Positions 23,833 through 33,409 of a stretch of DNA of 64,000 nucleotides are shown one piece after another. The DNA lies in assembly GCF_014207985.1 (NCBI RefSeq), contig NZ_JACHMI010000001.1, forward strand, positions 9,593,001 to 9,657,000, written 5' to 3'. Position numbers and translations under genes: made by a program. A model generated the notes under the pieces. It saw only the letters and a list, made by a program, of their open reading frames with translations. It had not been told where the DNA came from and ran no database searches. The DNA is from Nonomuraea rubra (GTDB taxonomy: Bacteria; Actinomycetota; Actinomycetes; Streptosporangiales; Streptosporangiaceae). The number at the start of each line of letters is the position of its first letter. The stretch's first letter is position 1.

Positions 23833-26718
23833 TCAGGGCCCGCCGCGCACGTTGCCGTAGGCGAACAGGCTGAGCGGGCCCGGCCCGGCCACCGGCCGCT
23901 CGGCGGTCACGGCCAGGGCCAGGGTGTTGTTCCCGTGCTCGTCCAGCAGGCCGGCCGGGAGCGAGAACTCGCGCTGGGGGCCGATGTCGGCGCCGTACTG
24001 GCCGACGTTCCAGCCGTTCAGGAAGATCAGCACCCGGTACTCGGGCGACGGGTCGCCGCCGAAGCGCAGGCCGACCGGGACGTCCTGGCCCTTGGGCAGG
24101 TCCAGCTCGAACGAGGTGCGGTACCAGGTGACGCCCGGCGTCAGCGGGGTGGCAGGGGCGGTCTCCTTCCACGATCTGTCCTGATATCTCGGTAGATGCC
24201 AGCCGGTGCGCTCGCCGTACAGGCCGCCGGTGCTGAGCGGGCCGCGTACCCGGTCCACCCCGGCGGCGCCCTGAATCCTCCAGGCGATCGGGGTGCCGCC
24301 GACGGACGCGGCGACCAGGCCGCGTGGCTGCTTGAAGCGCAGGTCGTCGGCGATCCAGTCGTCGTTGTGGCCCATGTTGGCGACGAGGACGGCGAGCACG
24401 TTGTCCGCGCCCGGCTTGAGCAGGCCGGTGGGGATGTCGAAGTGGCCGGGGCCCGGGTCGGGGTTCGGCGGGGTCGACTGGTCGCCCGAGTCCGCCTGCA
24501 CGCCGCCGGCCGCCGAGCCGAGGTAGCGGCCGTTCAGCCAGACGAGGTAGTTGCCGCGCAGGCCGGTGATCGCGTTCAGGTCGATCCTGGTCTCGGTGCC
24601 AGTGGCCGTGAAGTGGCCGCGGTACCAGACGTTGCCGTAGTGGAAGCCGTAGTCGTCGGCGTACAGGACGGGCAGGGTCCTGGGCGGGTGGGGGCTGGTC
24701 GTGGTGGTGTGGTCGGCGGCCGTCCAGCGGGAGTCGTCGAAGCCTGGCGCGGCCTCGGGGGCCTCGGCGCGGGCGCGCCAGCCGGTCAGCTCGGGCAGCT
24801 TCGCGGCGGCCGGGGCCCGGGTGACGCCGAGAAGGGAACCACTCGCCGTGCGGGTGACCCGCACCTCGTCGTGAGCCGCGCCCTGGCTCGCCGCCGCGCC
24901 GCCTCGGCCTATCTCGGCGCGCGGGCCGACCTCAACACGCCTGGCCGGCGGTGGGGCGAAGACCTCCACCTCTCCCGCCACCGTGTCCGCCGCCAGCCGG
25001 ACCACGTCGCCCCGCAGCGTGGCCGAGCGGACCAGCTCCGTGCCGCGTACCAGCACCGGGCCCGCCGCCGTGGAGGCCCGCCAGAAGCGCGCCGCCTCCT
25101 CGTCCGTGCCGATCAGCAGCAGCATCGGCCGCCGCCCGCCGCCCGTGACCAGCACCCGCGCCAGCCCGTCGTGCGCGTAGTCGAGCCGCAGCTCACCCCC
25201 GCCGTACGCGGCCCGCACCGCCCCTTCGAGCACCTTGACCGACGGCTGCGAGGAGTACCGCAGCACCGTGGCCCCGGGCGAGCCGGCGGTGCCGTAGAGA
25301 ACCGCCACGTCGCGCCCGCCGATGGCGGCGTGGGTCATGATCTCGGAGGTGGAGACGGCCAGCCGCTGCCCGCCCAGGTCGTACCCGGCGACCAGCACGT
25401 GCGCGTCCCGCCCCTTGACCTGGACCGGCACCTGGTACCGCCCGTCGGGGGCGGCCCAGTCGAGGGTGGCGGAGTCGGTGCCGGTGGCGGCCCTGTCGGC
25501 GTGCCGGACCAGGACGAACTGGGTGCCGGTGTCGGGATTCGCGCGGGCGACGGTGGTGAGGGCGGCGTTGCCCGAGGTGGCCGGCGAGGTGACGGCGTCG
25601 GTCTTGGCGAGCGGGGTGACCGCCTCCAGGAAGTACCCCTGGCGCTTGAACTCGTCGTACTTGGGCGTCAGCCGCCGGGCCTCGGTGATCGCGGCGCCGT
25701 AGTCGTAGGAGGTGTAGACGTCGTTGGGCTGGGCCAGCCAGCCCCAGTTCGTGCCGCCGTAGCCCATGTAGTACGAGAACATCGTGGCGCCGGTCTGGAT
25801 GAGGTTGTTCTTGTAGAAGAACTTCATGAAGGCCGGCCCGGTGAGCTGGCGGCACCGGTCGTACCCGGCGTTGCCCACGTCGATGGCCCCGGCCTGGTAC
25901 TCGGCGGCGAAGACGGGGATGTCGTCGCGCAGCTTCTCGGTCAGGCCCTCGCCCCAGGGCCCCCACAGCTCCGGGTTGGCGCACTCGAAGGACTGCGGGT
26001 AGTCGTCCACGCCGGGGATCTGCACGGCGCCGGGCCCGGTCGCCCAGGTCGAGCTCCAGCTCCCGGCGTCACAGCAGTCGTTGGTGGTGATCGGCACGGT
26101 GATGCCGTCGGCCCTGGCCTGGTCCTGGATGTCCTGCATGTAGGCGGCGTCGGTGTTGACCTGGTACTCGTTCTCGGCGTTGTAGAGGATCACCGGGCCG
26201 CCGTTCGTGACCTGGTGGCGGGCGATGATCGGGTTGATCCGGTGCAGCCACTCGCGGTAGGCCTCCCGGTAGCCGGGCTCGAAGCTGCGGCCCCGGCCCG
26301 GCACCGTCTTCAGCCAGGCCGGGAAGCCGCCGCCGGTGCTCTCGGCGTTGATGTACGGCCCCGGCCGCGCGATCACGTACAGGCCGGCCTCGCGGGCGGT
26401 GCGCAGCAACCGGTCCACGTCGCGCACGCCGCCGAAGTCGTACACGCCGGGCGCCGGCGAGTGGTAGGCCCAGGAGAAGTAGAGCGAGACGGCGTTGAAC
26501 CCGGCCGCCCTGAACTTCTCCAGCACGTCCCGCCACAACTCCTGGCTGGGCAGCCGGAAGTAGTGGAACTCGGCCGACTGGAGCACGATCCGGCGCCCGT
26601 CCACCATCAGCGAGTACTGGTCGTAGGTGACCTCGCGCGCGGTGCCCGCCCGCGCGGGCGCGGTGAGGGTCGCGCAGGTCAGGAGCAGGGCCAGGAGCAC
26701 CGAGAGCAAGCGCCTCAT
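23833..26718 (-). CDS. Secreted GH35 beta-galactosidase
   Basis: A 961-aa exported glycoside hydrolase; the Sec signal ends near ARA (residue 24). The (beta/alpha)8 barrel has family landmarks: GRRIVLQSAEFHYFRLP (41-57), ARPGPYINAE (117-126), LYNAENEYQ (178-186, catalytic acid Glu region) and VFAAEYQAGAIDVG near 280 (nucleophile Glu region). C-terminal jelly-roll domains follow (DFHYGNVWYRGHF-like segment, YLVWLNGRYLGS, FLNGWNVGQYG). It probably removes terminal beta-galactosyl residues from plant galactans or side chains outside the cell. A TTTGG/CCAAA inverted repeat lies upstream and may control it. Confidence 0.93.
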   Translation of the reverse strand: MRRLLSVLLALLLTCATLTAPARAGTAREVTYDQYSLMVDGRRIVLQSAEFHYFRLPSQELWRDVLEKFRAAGFNAVSLYFSWAYHSPAPGVYDFGGVRDVDRLLRTAREAGLYVIARPGPYINAESTGGGFPAWLKTVPGRGRSFEPGYREAYREWLHRINPIIARHQVTNGGPVILYNAENEYQVNTDAAYMQDIQDQARADGITVPITTNDCCDAGSWSSTWATGPGAVQIPGVDDYPQSFECANPELWGPWGEGLTEKLRDDIPVFAAEYQAGAIDVGNAGYDRCRQLTGPAFMKFFYKNNLIQTGATMFSYYMGYGGTNWGWLAQPNDVYTSYDYGAAITEARRLTPKYDEFKRQGYFLEAVTPLAKTDAVTSPATSGNAALTTVARANPDTGTQFVLVRHADRAATGTDSATLDWAAPDGRYQVPVQVKGRDAHVLVAGYDLGGQRLAVSTSEIMTHAAIGGRDVAVLYGTAGSPGATVLRYSSQPSVKVLEGAVRAAYGGGELRLDYAHDGLARVLVTGGGRRPMLLLIGTDEEAARFWRASTAAGPVLVRGTELVRSATLRGDVVRLAADTVAGEVEVFAPPPARRVEVGPRAEIGRGGAAASQGAAHDEVRVTRTASGSLLGVTRAPAAAKLPELTGWRARAEAPEAAPGFDDSRWTAADHTTTTSPHPPRTLPVLYADDYGFHYGNVWYRGHFTATGTETRIDLNAITGLRGNYLVWLNGRYLGSAAGGVQADSGDQSTPPNPDPGPGHFDIPTGLLKPGADNVLAVLVANMGHNDDWIADDLRFKQPRGLVAASVGGTPIAWRIQGAAGVDRVRGPLSTGGLYGERTGWHLPRYQDRSWKETAPATPLTPGVTWYRTSFELDLPKGQDVPVGLRFGGDPSPEYRVLIFLNGWNVGQYGADIGPQREFSLPAGLLDEHGNNTLALAVTAERPVAGPGPLSLFAYGNVRGGP

Positions 26719-26764
26719 GGTCGCCTTCCAGGGGGTGGGCTCGGAACGGCACGCGCCTCCTTAA

Positions 26765-26781
26765 TTTGGCGACCATCCAAA
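26765..26781. promoter_or_regulatory. Inverted repeat upstream of the GH35 gene
   Basis: TTTGG-7 nt-CCAAA is a perfect 5-bp dyad in an AT-rich patch 47-63 nt upstream of the beta-galactosidase start. A candidate operator, also just downstream of the BtrH-like stop codon. Confidence 0.4.
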
Positions 26782-26787
26782 CAAAAG

Positions 26788-27807
26788 TCAATCAATCCCG
26801 GCGAGTGCCCCGGCCGCCCGTTCCTCCAGCCGTACGGCCTCCCCGGCGAGCCCGGCCACCTCCGCCAGCGGCTCCCGCGCGGACGCCGCGACGGCCACCC
26901 GCGACCACTGCCGGCCGCACTCGCGGTAGAGCGCCGCCACCTCGGCGTGCCCGGCCTCGGCCAGGAAGTCGGCGTAGAGCGGCCTGGTGGCGCCGGGCGC
27001 GGTGTAGTCGACCTCCAGGCACTCGGCCAGCCGGTCGAGCGCCGGCCCGAGGTCGGCGAACCTGCGGGTCCAGCCCTGCTTGCCGGTGGTGTCGGCGAGC
27101 TGGGCGGCCAGCTTGCGCATGCCCGACAGCCCGAAGTTGACGTCGAAGTTGTTGCCCAGCACCGGCCCGGTCAGCTTGGCGGCGGTGTCCTTGATCGCCC
27201 CGCGCACGTCGGGCTCGCCGCCGGCGGGGCCGGTGACCTCGATGAGCAGGTGCCTGGCCTTGGGGATGGCCGACCAGGCAGCCATGAAGCCGGCCAGCGG
27301 CAGCTCGCCGGGGCCGTCGTCGCGCACGCGTACGGTATCGCCGGACAGGCCCGTCACGGCCACGTCCACGGGGTCGGGGAACGGCAGCGCCTCCCGCCAG
27401 GGCAGCAAGTGGCGGCCGACCCTGCAGATCGGGGTGCGCCCCGCGTCGAGCGCGGCCCGCAGGTTGCGCTCGGCGACCCTGGGCGAGCCCGTCCGCCGGA
27501 TCTCGTGCGGGACGCCGGCCCGGGCGAGCGCGAGCGGGATCATCGGCTCGGGATGCGCCTGGGCGACGATGGTCAGCATGGGCGGGTGGCCCGCGTACTC
27601 GAAGACGAAGTACATGAACCCGATGCCGCCACCCAGCCCGAGCAGCATGGCCTCGGACAGTCCGCCGCCCAGCACGTCGCGCAGCAGCGCCGACTCGTGG
27701 TGGCGGCGGGCGCGGCCCGCGACGTGGCGCAGCGCGGTCGTGTAGGACTCGCCGGTCCTGGCCATGCGCTCGCGCACGCGGCGCTTGAGGTGCTTGTGAT
27801 CGGTCAT
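26788..27807 (-). CDS. BtrH N-terminal-domain / DUF4872 protein
   Basis: A 339-aa protein. [37 protein letters not shown] (about 50-85) is the signature of the butirosin-biosynthesis BtrH N-terminal domain, and the C-terminal half ([29 protein letters not shown]) matches the linked DUF4872 region. BtrH transfers an acyl-amino moiety from an acyl carrier protein to an aminoglycoside, but most homologues, like this one, lie outside antibiotic clusters and have unknown substrates. ATG 27807 has SD AGGGAG; longer in-frame extensions to 27942 are SD-less. It faces away from the ROK operon across 339 nt. Confidence 0.8.
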   Translation of the reverse strand: MTDHKHLKRRVRERMARTGESYTTALRHVAGRARRHHESALLRDVLGGGLSEAMLLGLGGGIGFMYFVFEYAGHPPMLTIVAQAHPEPMIPLALARAGVPHEIRRTGSPRVAERNLRAALDAGRTPICRVGRHLLPWREALPFPDPVDVAVTGLSGDTVRVRDDGPGELPLAGFMAAWSAIPKARHLLIEVTGPAGGEPDVRGAIKDTAAKLTGPVLGNNFDVNFGLSGMRKLAAQLADTTGKQGWTRRFADLGPALDRLAECLEVDYTAPGATRPLYADFLAEAGHAEVAALYRECGRQWSRVAVAASAREPLAEVAGLAGEAVRLEERAAGALAGID

Positions 27808-28009
27808 GGCGGTGCTCCCTGAGGCGGCCTCGCGCGCCGGACCCACGCTCCCGCACGCACGGCTCGCCGCATGAGGAAGAACCGGCACGATCGACTCGCC
27901 GCCCCGAGGACATCGATCCCCTCTGCCTCCGCGTCGCCGCACGGCGTGGGTGTGCGGTCAGGAGGTCGGGCGCGGGACGGCGCCGGTCACCGCAGCCTAC
28001 TACCAGCAC

Positions 28010-28033
28010 CCCGTTACGCGAACGTTACGAGTG
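28010..28033. promoter_or_regulatory. 11-bp direct-repeat element (copy 2), shared with 8006-8029
   Basis: CGTTACGCGAA followed directly by CGTTACGAGTG gives two 11-nt half-sites in tandem. The same 24-bp block occurs at 8006-8029 with 21/24 identity. It lies 114 nt upstream of the ROK start in the 339-nt gap 27808-28146, which otherwise shows no gene. GTTAC-n6-GTTAC spacing resembles tandem 11-bp sites of OmpR-type regulators such as GlnR or PhoP (inference). Confidence 0.5.
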
Positions 28034-28146
28034 GCACGAATCCCCGCGAGCGCCTATTCTCGCAGCTCACAGAGCTGATATCGGGACGGGTACGTTTTTT
28101 TCCGGGTTATTGACGAAAAACACCGGGCGTCGGCAGACTCTGCGTC

Positions 28147-29364
28147 ATGTCACAACCCCGTGGCCCCCTGTCACAACTCCGGCGCGGGCACGAAGAGCTC
28201 GTGCTGGGCCTGCTGCGCAAGCACGGCCCGCTCAGCCGGGGCGAGCTGGGCAAGCGTTGCGGGTTGTCCCGTACGACCCTCTACGACATCCTCGCCGAGC
28301 TCGTCGCCTCCGGCGCCGTGGTCACCGCCACCTCCCAGGAGGCGCCGCGCGGCCGCGGCAGGCCGGCCGAGACGCTGACCCTCAACCCCGACGCCGGCCA
28401 GGCCATCGGCATCGACTTCGCCCGCCGCGCGCTGCACGTCGCGGCCGTCAACCTGGCGCACGAGGTCGTCGGCTCGGCCAGCGAGCCGCACGACGCCGAC
28501 CTGCCGTGGGAGGAGCGGGTCGAGCTGGCCGCGCGGCTCGTCGGCTCGCTCACCGGCAGCGGCGCCGGCGCGCTGCGGCTGGGCGCCCTCGACGCGATCG
28601 GCGTCGGCGTGGTCGGTGTCGTGGGGTCGCAGGCGGCGGAGGAGGACCCGACCGTGCCGCACCCCGCGCAGGTGCTGCTGCGCGAGCGGTTCGGCGTCCC
28701 CGTGCTGCTGGACAACAACACCCGCCTGGCCGCGCTGGGCGAGGCCATCTGGGGCGCCGCCGCCGGCGGGCAGGACGTGCTGTACCTGCGCCTGTCCCAC
28801 GGTGTCGGCGGCGGGCTGGTGGTCGGCGGGTCGCTGCACCGCGGCGCGTACGGGCTGTCCGGCGAGTTCGGCCACATCACGGTCGAGCCGGGCGGCGCCC
28901 CCTGCGACTGCGGCGGCACCGGCTGCCTGGAGACCGTCGCCTCGATAAGAGCCGTGCTGGACGCCTTCCGCGCCGCGGGCGGCCGGGCCGCGGACGTACC
29001 GGAGCTGGTCAAGGCCGTCCGGGCGGGCGACCAGGCCGCGCTCACCCTGCTGAGCGGCGTCGGCGCCAGGATCGGCGAGGTGCTGGCGGCCCTGTGCAAC
29101 GCCATCGGCCCGAGCGTGATCGTGATCGGCGGCGAGCTGGCCGAGACCGGCGCCGCGCTGGTCGAGCCGGTCGAGCGGGCCCTGCACGACCACGTCATGC
29201 CGGTCTCCCGGCACCGGGTGAGCCTGCGCCGCGCCACGCTCGGCGAGGTCGCGGGCGCCCTCGGCGGCATCGCCCTGGTGCTGCACGAATCCCCCCTGCT
29301 TTCCCGCTATCCGGGCGGCCCGGATCTCGCGGAGGACCCGATCCCCGACAAGGAGTCTCGATGA
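28147..29364 (+). CDS. ROK family transcriptional regulator
   Basis: A 405-aa NagC/Mlc/XylR-type regulator. The N-terminal winged HTH is [37 protein letters not shown] (about 23-60). It is followed by the ROK sugar-kinase-like fold ([17 protein letters not shown]), the [12 protein letters not shown] phosphate loop, the ExGH-type motif [12 protein letters not shown], and the zinc motif [10 protein letters not shown] (about 256-265). It probably senses a sugar derivative and controls the operon it heads. Its stop overlaps the permease ATG (ATGA), so it is co-transcribed with its presumed targets, suggesting feedback control. Confidence 0.93.
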   Translation: MSQPRGPLSQLRRGHEELVLGLLRKHGPLSRGELGKRCGLSRTTLYDILAELVASGAVVTATSQEAPRGRGRPAETLTLNPDAGQAIGIDFARRALHVAAVNLAHEVVGSASEPHDADLPWEERVELAARLVGSLTGSGAGALRLGALDAIGVGVVGVVGSQAAEEDPTVPHPAQVLLRERFGVPVLLDNNTRLAALGEAIWGAAAGGQDVLYLRLSHGVGGGLVVGGSLHRGAYGLSGEFGHITVEPGGAPCDCGGTGCLETVASIRAVLDAFRAAGGRAADVPELVKAVRAGDQAALTLLSGVGARIGEVLAALCNAIGPSVIVIGGELAETGAALVEPVERALHDHVMPVSRHRVSLRRATLGEVAGALGGIALVLHESPLLSRYPGGPDLAEDPIPDKESR

Positions 29365-30170
29365 CCGAGCTCACCGCGCTGGGCAAGTCGCCGGCGGCGC
29401 AGCCCGCCCGGCGCGCCCCCAGGCGCTCGCAGCGCGCCATCGCTCTCAACCTGGTCGCCGTCGTCATCGGCCTGGTCGTGTGGACGTTGCTGGCCACCCT
29501 CGGCGTGCAGGGCCTGCCGGGCCCGCTCGAGGTGGCCGCCAAGGCGGGCGAGCTGATCGCCGACGGCACCCTGTTCACCGACGCGCTGGCCAGCCTGCGC
29601 AGGGTGCTCCTCGGCTTCCTGCTCGGCACGCTGCTGGCCATCCCGGTCGGCTTCCTGATGGGCTGGTACGCCACCGCGCGCGGCCTGCTGGAGCCGTACG
29701 TGCAGTTCTTCCGCACGATCCCGCCGCTGGCCATCATCCCGCTGGCCATCGTGCTCATGGGCATCGGTGAGGTGCCGAAGGTCTTCGTGATCTTCCTGGC
29801 GGCGTTCCTGTCCAGCGTCGTCTCGACGTTCCAGGGCGTCGTGGACGTGGACAAGACCCTGATCAACGCCGCCCGCGTGCTCGGCGCGTCCGACGGCACC
29901 ATCTTCCTCAAGGTCGTCGTGCCGGCCTCGACGCCGTTCATCCTGGTCGGCATGCGGGTCGGGCTCGGCTCGGCCTGGGGCACGCTGGTCGCCGCCGAGC
30001 TGATCGCCGCCCAGGAGGGCCTGGGCTTCCGGATGCAGCAGGCCCAGCTCTACTACGACCTGTCCACGATCTTCGTGGGCCTGATCGCCATCGGCGTGCT
30101 CGGCCTGCTGATGGACCGCCTGCTGCTGCTCGCCGAGCGCCGCCTCACCAACTGGCAGGAGCGCCGATGA
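29361..30170 (+). CDS. ABC transporter permease, SsuC/TauC type
   Basis: A 269-aa inner-membrane permease with about six helices. The coupling loop is [23 protein letters not shown] (about 170-192), the EAA-like motif of nitrate/sulfonate/taurine permeases, and the C-terminal [13 protein letters not shown] is equally characteristic. SD AAGGAG precedes ATG 29361, which overlaps the ROK stop. With the next two genes it forms a complete Ssu/Tau-class importer. Genetic linkage to a sulfatase and a GH43 enzyme suggests the substrate is a sulfated saccharide or its breakdown product rather than an alkanesulfonate; this is inference. Confidence 0.93.
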   Translation: MTELTALGKSPAAQPARRAPRRSQRAIALNLVAVVIGLVVWTLLATLGVQGLPGPLEVAAKAGELIADGTLFTDALASLRRVLLGFLLGTLLAIPVGFLMGWYATARGLLEPYVQFFRTIPPLAIIPLAIVLMGIGEVPKVFVIFLAAFLSSVVSTFQGVVDVDKTLINAARVLGASDGTIFLKVVVPASTPFILVGMRVGLGSAWGTLVAAELIAAQEGLGFRMQQAQLYYDLSTIFVGLIAIGVLGLLMDRLLLLAERRLTNWQERR

Positions 30171-30946
30171 ACGCCAAGATCTCGTTCAGGGACATCGTCA
30201 AGACCTACCCGATGAAGGACGACACCTTCACCGCCCTGGACCACGTGTCGCTGGACATCGCCGACCGCGAGTTCGTCACCGTCGTGGGCCCCTCGGGCTG
30301 CGGCAAGAGCACGCTGATGAGCATGGCCGCCGGCCTGGTCGAGCCCACCTCGGGCGAGGTCCTGGTGGACGGCGCGCCGGTCAGCGGCCCCGGCCCCGAC
30401 CGCGGCGTGATCTTCCAGCAGTACGCGCTGTTCCCCTGGCTGACCGTGCGCAAGAACGTCGAGTTCGGGCTCAAGCTCATGGAGCTGCCCGCCGAGGAGC
30501 GCAGGCAGCGGGCCCAGCGGGCGATCGAGCTGGTCGGCCTGTCCGACTTCGCCGACGCGCTGCCCAAGATGCTCTCCGGCGGCATGAAGCAGCGCTGCGC
30601 CATCGCCCGCGCGTACGCGGTCGACCCGCAGGTCCTGCTCATGGACGAGCCGTTCGGCGCGCTCGACGCGCTGACCCGGGTCCAGCTCCAGGACCAGCTC
30701 CTCGACACGTGGAGCAAGGACCAGCGCACGGTCATGTTCATCACGCACGACGTGGACGAGGCCGTCTACCTCGCCAGGCGCGTGATCGTGATGGCCGCCA
30801 GGCCCGGCCGCCTCCACAAGATCATCGACGTGGACCTGCCGTACCCGAGGACCGAGGAGATGCGGCTGTCGCCCGAGTTCGGGCGCATCCGCAACGAGGT
30901 CTGGCACGCCGTCTACCACCAGGCTCCGGCCGTACCCGCGGCCTAG
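30167..30946 (+). CDS. ABC transporter ATPase, SsuB/TauB type
   Basis: A 259-aa ATPase with intact motifs: Walker [10 protein letters not shown] (about 43-51), Q-loop FQQYALFPW, signature LSGGMKQR, Walker [13 protein letters not shown], and H-loop [15 protein letters not shown]. The C-terminal extension ([18 protein letters not shown]) is typical of nitrate/sulfonate/taurine ATPases. It overlaps the permease gene by 4 nt (ATGA). Unlike the degenerate paralogue at 22634-23377, all catalytic motifs are conserved. Confidence 0.95.
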   Translation: MNAKISFRDIVKTYPMKDDTFTALDHVSLDIADREFVTVVGPSGCGKSTLMSMAAGLVEPTSGEVLVDGAPVSGPGPDRGVIFQQYALFPWLTVRKNVEFGLKLMELPAEERRQRAQRAIELVGLSDFADALPKMLSGGMKQRCAIARAYAVDPQVLLMDEPFGALDALTRVQLQDQLLDTWSKDQRTVMFITHDVDEAVYLARRVIVMAARPGRLHKIIDVDLPYPRTEEMRLSPEFGRIRNEVWHAVYHQAPAVPAA

Positions 30947-30977
30947 CAACCAACCCCCCGGAAAGGACTGATCCGCC

Positions 30978-31946
30978 ATGCGTTCTCTTCGCCGCGCCCT
31001 GACGGCCGCCACGGCGGTGAGCCTGCTCGCACTCTCCGTGACCGCCTGCTCCGACGACGGCTCCACGGTCCGGTTCGGCTACATCAGCGACTACAACGGC
31101 GCGAGCCTGCTCGCCATCGCCGAGAAGCAGGGCCTGTGGGAGAAGCAGGGTCTCACCCCCGAGATCAAGGTCTTCACCAACGGCCCGCTCCAGATCCAGG
31201 CGCTCGGCGCCGGCGACCTCGACTTCGGCTACATCGGCCCCGGCGCCATGTGGCTGCCCGCCACCGGCAAGGCCAAGGTCGTCGCGATCAACACGCTCGC
31301 GTACGCCGACCGCGTCATCGGACGGCCGGGCGTGAGGTCGATCGCGGACCTCAAGGGCAAGAAGGTCGGCGTGCCCGAGGGCACCTCCGGCGACATGGTG
31401 CTCAACCTGGCCCTGCAGAAGGCCGGCATGACGGTCAAGGACATCCAGAAGGTGCCCATGGACCCGGCCACGGTCGTCTCGGCCTTCGTCTCCGGCCAGA
31501 TCGACGGGGCCGGCATCTGGTACCCGCTGATCGACAACATCAAGCAGAAGGTGCCGGACCTGGTCGAGCTGGCCAGCACCAAGGAGTGGCCGGACAGCTC
31601 GTTCCCGACCGCCTTCGTGGGCGGCACGCAGGTGAACGAGGAGCTCACCAACAAGGTGATCAAGGTGCTGCAGGAGGCCAACGACTGGCGGGCCGCGCAC
31701 TACGAGGAGTCGATCACGGAGGCGGCGGCGCTGCTCAAGCTGGATGCGGCCAAGGTCAAGGCAGACGCGGCCAACGTCAAGGTGATGACCACCGAGGACC
31801 TGGTCAACAAGACCAAGGACGGCACCGTGGCCAAGTGGCTGAACAGCCTGGGCGACTTCTTCGTCGGCACGGGCCAGCTCAAGTCCAAGACCGACCCGGC
31901 CACGTACTACACCGGCGACCTCTACACGAAGGCCTTCACCAAGTGA
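30978..31946 (+). CDS. ABC transporter substrate-binding lipoprotein, SsuA/NMT1-like
   Basis: A 322-aa binding protein with lipobox LSVTAC (Cys24). Features of the SsuA/TauA/NMT1 fold: RFGYISDYNGASLLAIAEKQGLWEKQGL at the mature N-terminus, GDLDFGYIGPGAM, DLKGKKVGVPEGTSGDMVL, and GQIDGAGIWYPLID. It begins 31 nt after the ATPase, the only real gap in the operon, with SD GAAAGGA. It delivers substrate to the adjacent permease. The unusual neighbours (sulfatase, GH43) are the main guide to the ligand. Confidence 0.93.
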   Translation: MRSLRRALTAATAVSLLALSVTACSDDGSTVRFGYISDYNGASLLAIAEKQGLWEKQGLTPEIKVFTNGPLQIQALGAGDLDFGYIGPGAMWLPATGKAKVVAINTLAYADRVIGRPGVRSIADLKGKKVGVPEGTSGDMVLNLALQKAGMTVKDIQKVPMDPATVVSAFVSGQIDGAGIWYPLIDNIKQKVPDLVELASTKEWPDSSFPTAFVGGTQVNEELTNKVIKVLQEANDWRAAHYEESITEAAALLKLDAAKVKADAANVKVMTTEDLVNKTKDGTVAKWLNSLGDFFVGTGQLKSKTDPATYYTGDLYTKAFTK

Positions 31947-33409
31947 ACCTGCTGTTCCTGATGACCGACCAGCACCGCGTCGACACCCTGGGCTGCTACG
32001 GCAACCCGCACGTGGCCACGCCCAACCTGGACAGGCTGGCAGCCACCGGCACGCGGTTCGACCGGTTCTACACGCCTACGGCCATCTGCACGCCCGCGCG
32101 GGCCAGTCTGCTCACCGGGCAGGCCCCGTTCAGGCACCGGCTGCTGGCGAACTACGAGCGCAACGTCGGCTACCTGGAGGACCTGCGAGAGGACGCGTTC
32201 ACCTTCCCCGAGGCGCTGAAGGAGCGCGGCTACAACCTCGGGCTGATCGGCAAGTGGCACGGCGGGACCAGCCGCAACGCCGCCTCGTACGGCTTCGACG
32301 GGCCCGACCTGCCCGGCTGGCACAACCCGGTGGACCACCCGGACTACCTGGCGTACCTGGAGGAGCGGGGGCTGCCGCCGTACCAGATCTCCGATCTGAT
32401 CAGGGGCACCACGCCGAACGGCAACCAGGGCAACCTGCTCGCGGCGCGGCTGCACCAGCCGGTGGAGGCCACGTTCGAGCACTACCTGGCGACCAGGGCG
32501 ATCGAGCACCTGGAGCGGTACGCCGCCGAGGGGAAGCCGTTCTTCCTGGCGACGCACTTCTTCGGGCCGCACCTGCCGTACCTGCTGCCTGACGAGTACT
32601 TCGACATGTACGACCCGAGCCTGGTCGAGCTGCCGCCGTCGATCGCCGAGACGTTCGAGGGCAAGCCGCCGGTGCAGCGCAACTACAGCGAGCACTGGAC
32701 GTTCGACACGATCCCGATCGAGGTCACGCGCAAGCTGATCGCGGTCTACTGGGGTTACGTCACGCTGATCGACCAGCAGATCGGCCGCATCCTCGACCGC
32801 ATGGACGAGCTGGGCCTGTCGGACCGGACGTCGGTGTTCTTCACCTCCGACCACGGCGAGTTCACCGGCGCCCACCGGCTGCACGACAAGGGCCCGGCGA
32901 TGTACGAGGACATCTACCGCATCTGCGGGCTCGTCCGGATCCCCGGCGCGCCGCCGCAGGTCAGGAACGAGTTCGTGACGCTCACCGACTGCACGGCGAC
33001 GATCCTGGAGCTGGCGGGCTGCGACCCGAAGCCGGCGGTGGACAGCCGCAGCCTGGTGCCGCTGGTGCGCGGCGAGCACCCCGAATGGCCGGGCGAGCTG
33101 CTCGCGGAGTTCCACGGCCACCACTTCCCCTACCCGCAGCGCATGATCCGCGACGACCGCTACAAGCTGGTCGTCAACCCGGAGTCGGTCAACGAGCTGT
33201 ACGACCTGCACGCCGACCCGCATGAGCTGAGCAACCGGTACACCCATCCGGAGCTGGCGCCCGTCCGCCGCCGCCTGATGCGCAGGCTGTACGACCTGCT
33301 GCGCGATCGCGGCGACAACTTCTACCACTGGATGACCCCGATGTACGACATCGGCGCCCTCGACTACGACCCCACCCTGAGCTCTTTCGAGAAAGAGACC
33401 ACTGGTTGA
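31943..33409 (+). CDS. Sulfatase (formylglycine-dependent, Cys type)
   Basis: A 488-aa alkaline-phosphatase-superfamily sulfatase. The maturation and active-site motif is C49-T-P-A-R53 followed by ASLLTG, where Cys is converted to formylglycine. Metal and active-site segments are also seen: LMTDQHRVDTLGCYG (7-20), GKWHGG, HFFGPHLPY, FFTSDHGEFTGAH and DKGPAMYEDIYR. It starts with GTG at 31943 overlapping the lipoprotein stop (GTGA). No signal peptide is evident, so desulfation probably occurs inside the cell after import by the coupled ABC system. It cleaves sulfate esters, likely from a carbohydrate given the GH43 gene that follows. A formylglycine-generating enzyme is not in the window. Confidence 0.93.
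   Translation: MNLLFLMTDQHRVDTLGCYGNPHVATPNLDRLAATGTRFDRFYTPTAICTPARASLLTGQAPFRHRLLANYERNVGYLEDLREDAFTFPEALKERGYNLGLIGKWHGGTSRNAASYGFDGPDLPGWHNPVDHPDYLAYLEERGLPPYQISDLIRGTTPNGNQGNLLAARLHQPVEATFEHYLATRAIEHLERYAAEGKPFFLATHFFGPHLPYLLPDEYFDMYDPSLVELPPSIAETFEGKPPVQRNYSEHWTFDTIPIEVTRKLIAVYWGYVTLIDQQIGRILDRMDELGLSDRTSVFFTSDHGEFTGAHRLHDKGPAMYEDIYRICGLVRIPGAPPQVRNEFVTLTDCTATILELAGCDPKPAVDSRSLVPLVRGEHPEWPGELLAEFHGHHFPYPQRMIRDDRYKLVVNPESVNELYDLHADPHELSNRYTHPELAPVRRRLMRRLYDLLRDRGDNFYHWMTPMYDIGALDYDPTLSSFEKETTG

Noticed and set aside
24196..27822. A 1208-codon plus-strand open frame across the GH35 and BtrH-like genes
   Set aside because: Composition is that of an antisense frame and it spans two real genes and their gap; no domain is recognisable.
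27808..28146. A possible small gene in the 339-nt gap before the ROK operon
   Set aside because: The frames there have no SD, no recognisable product and extend only as SD-less antisense or upstream extensions; regulatory repeats explain the region better.
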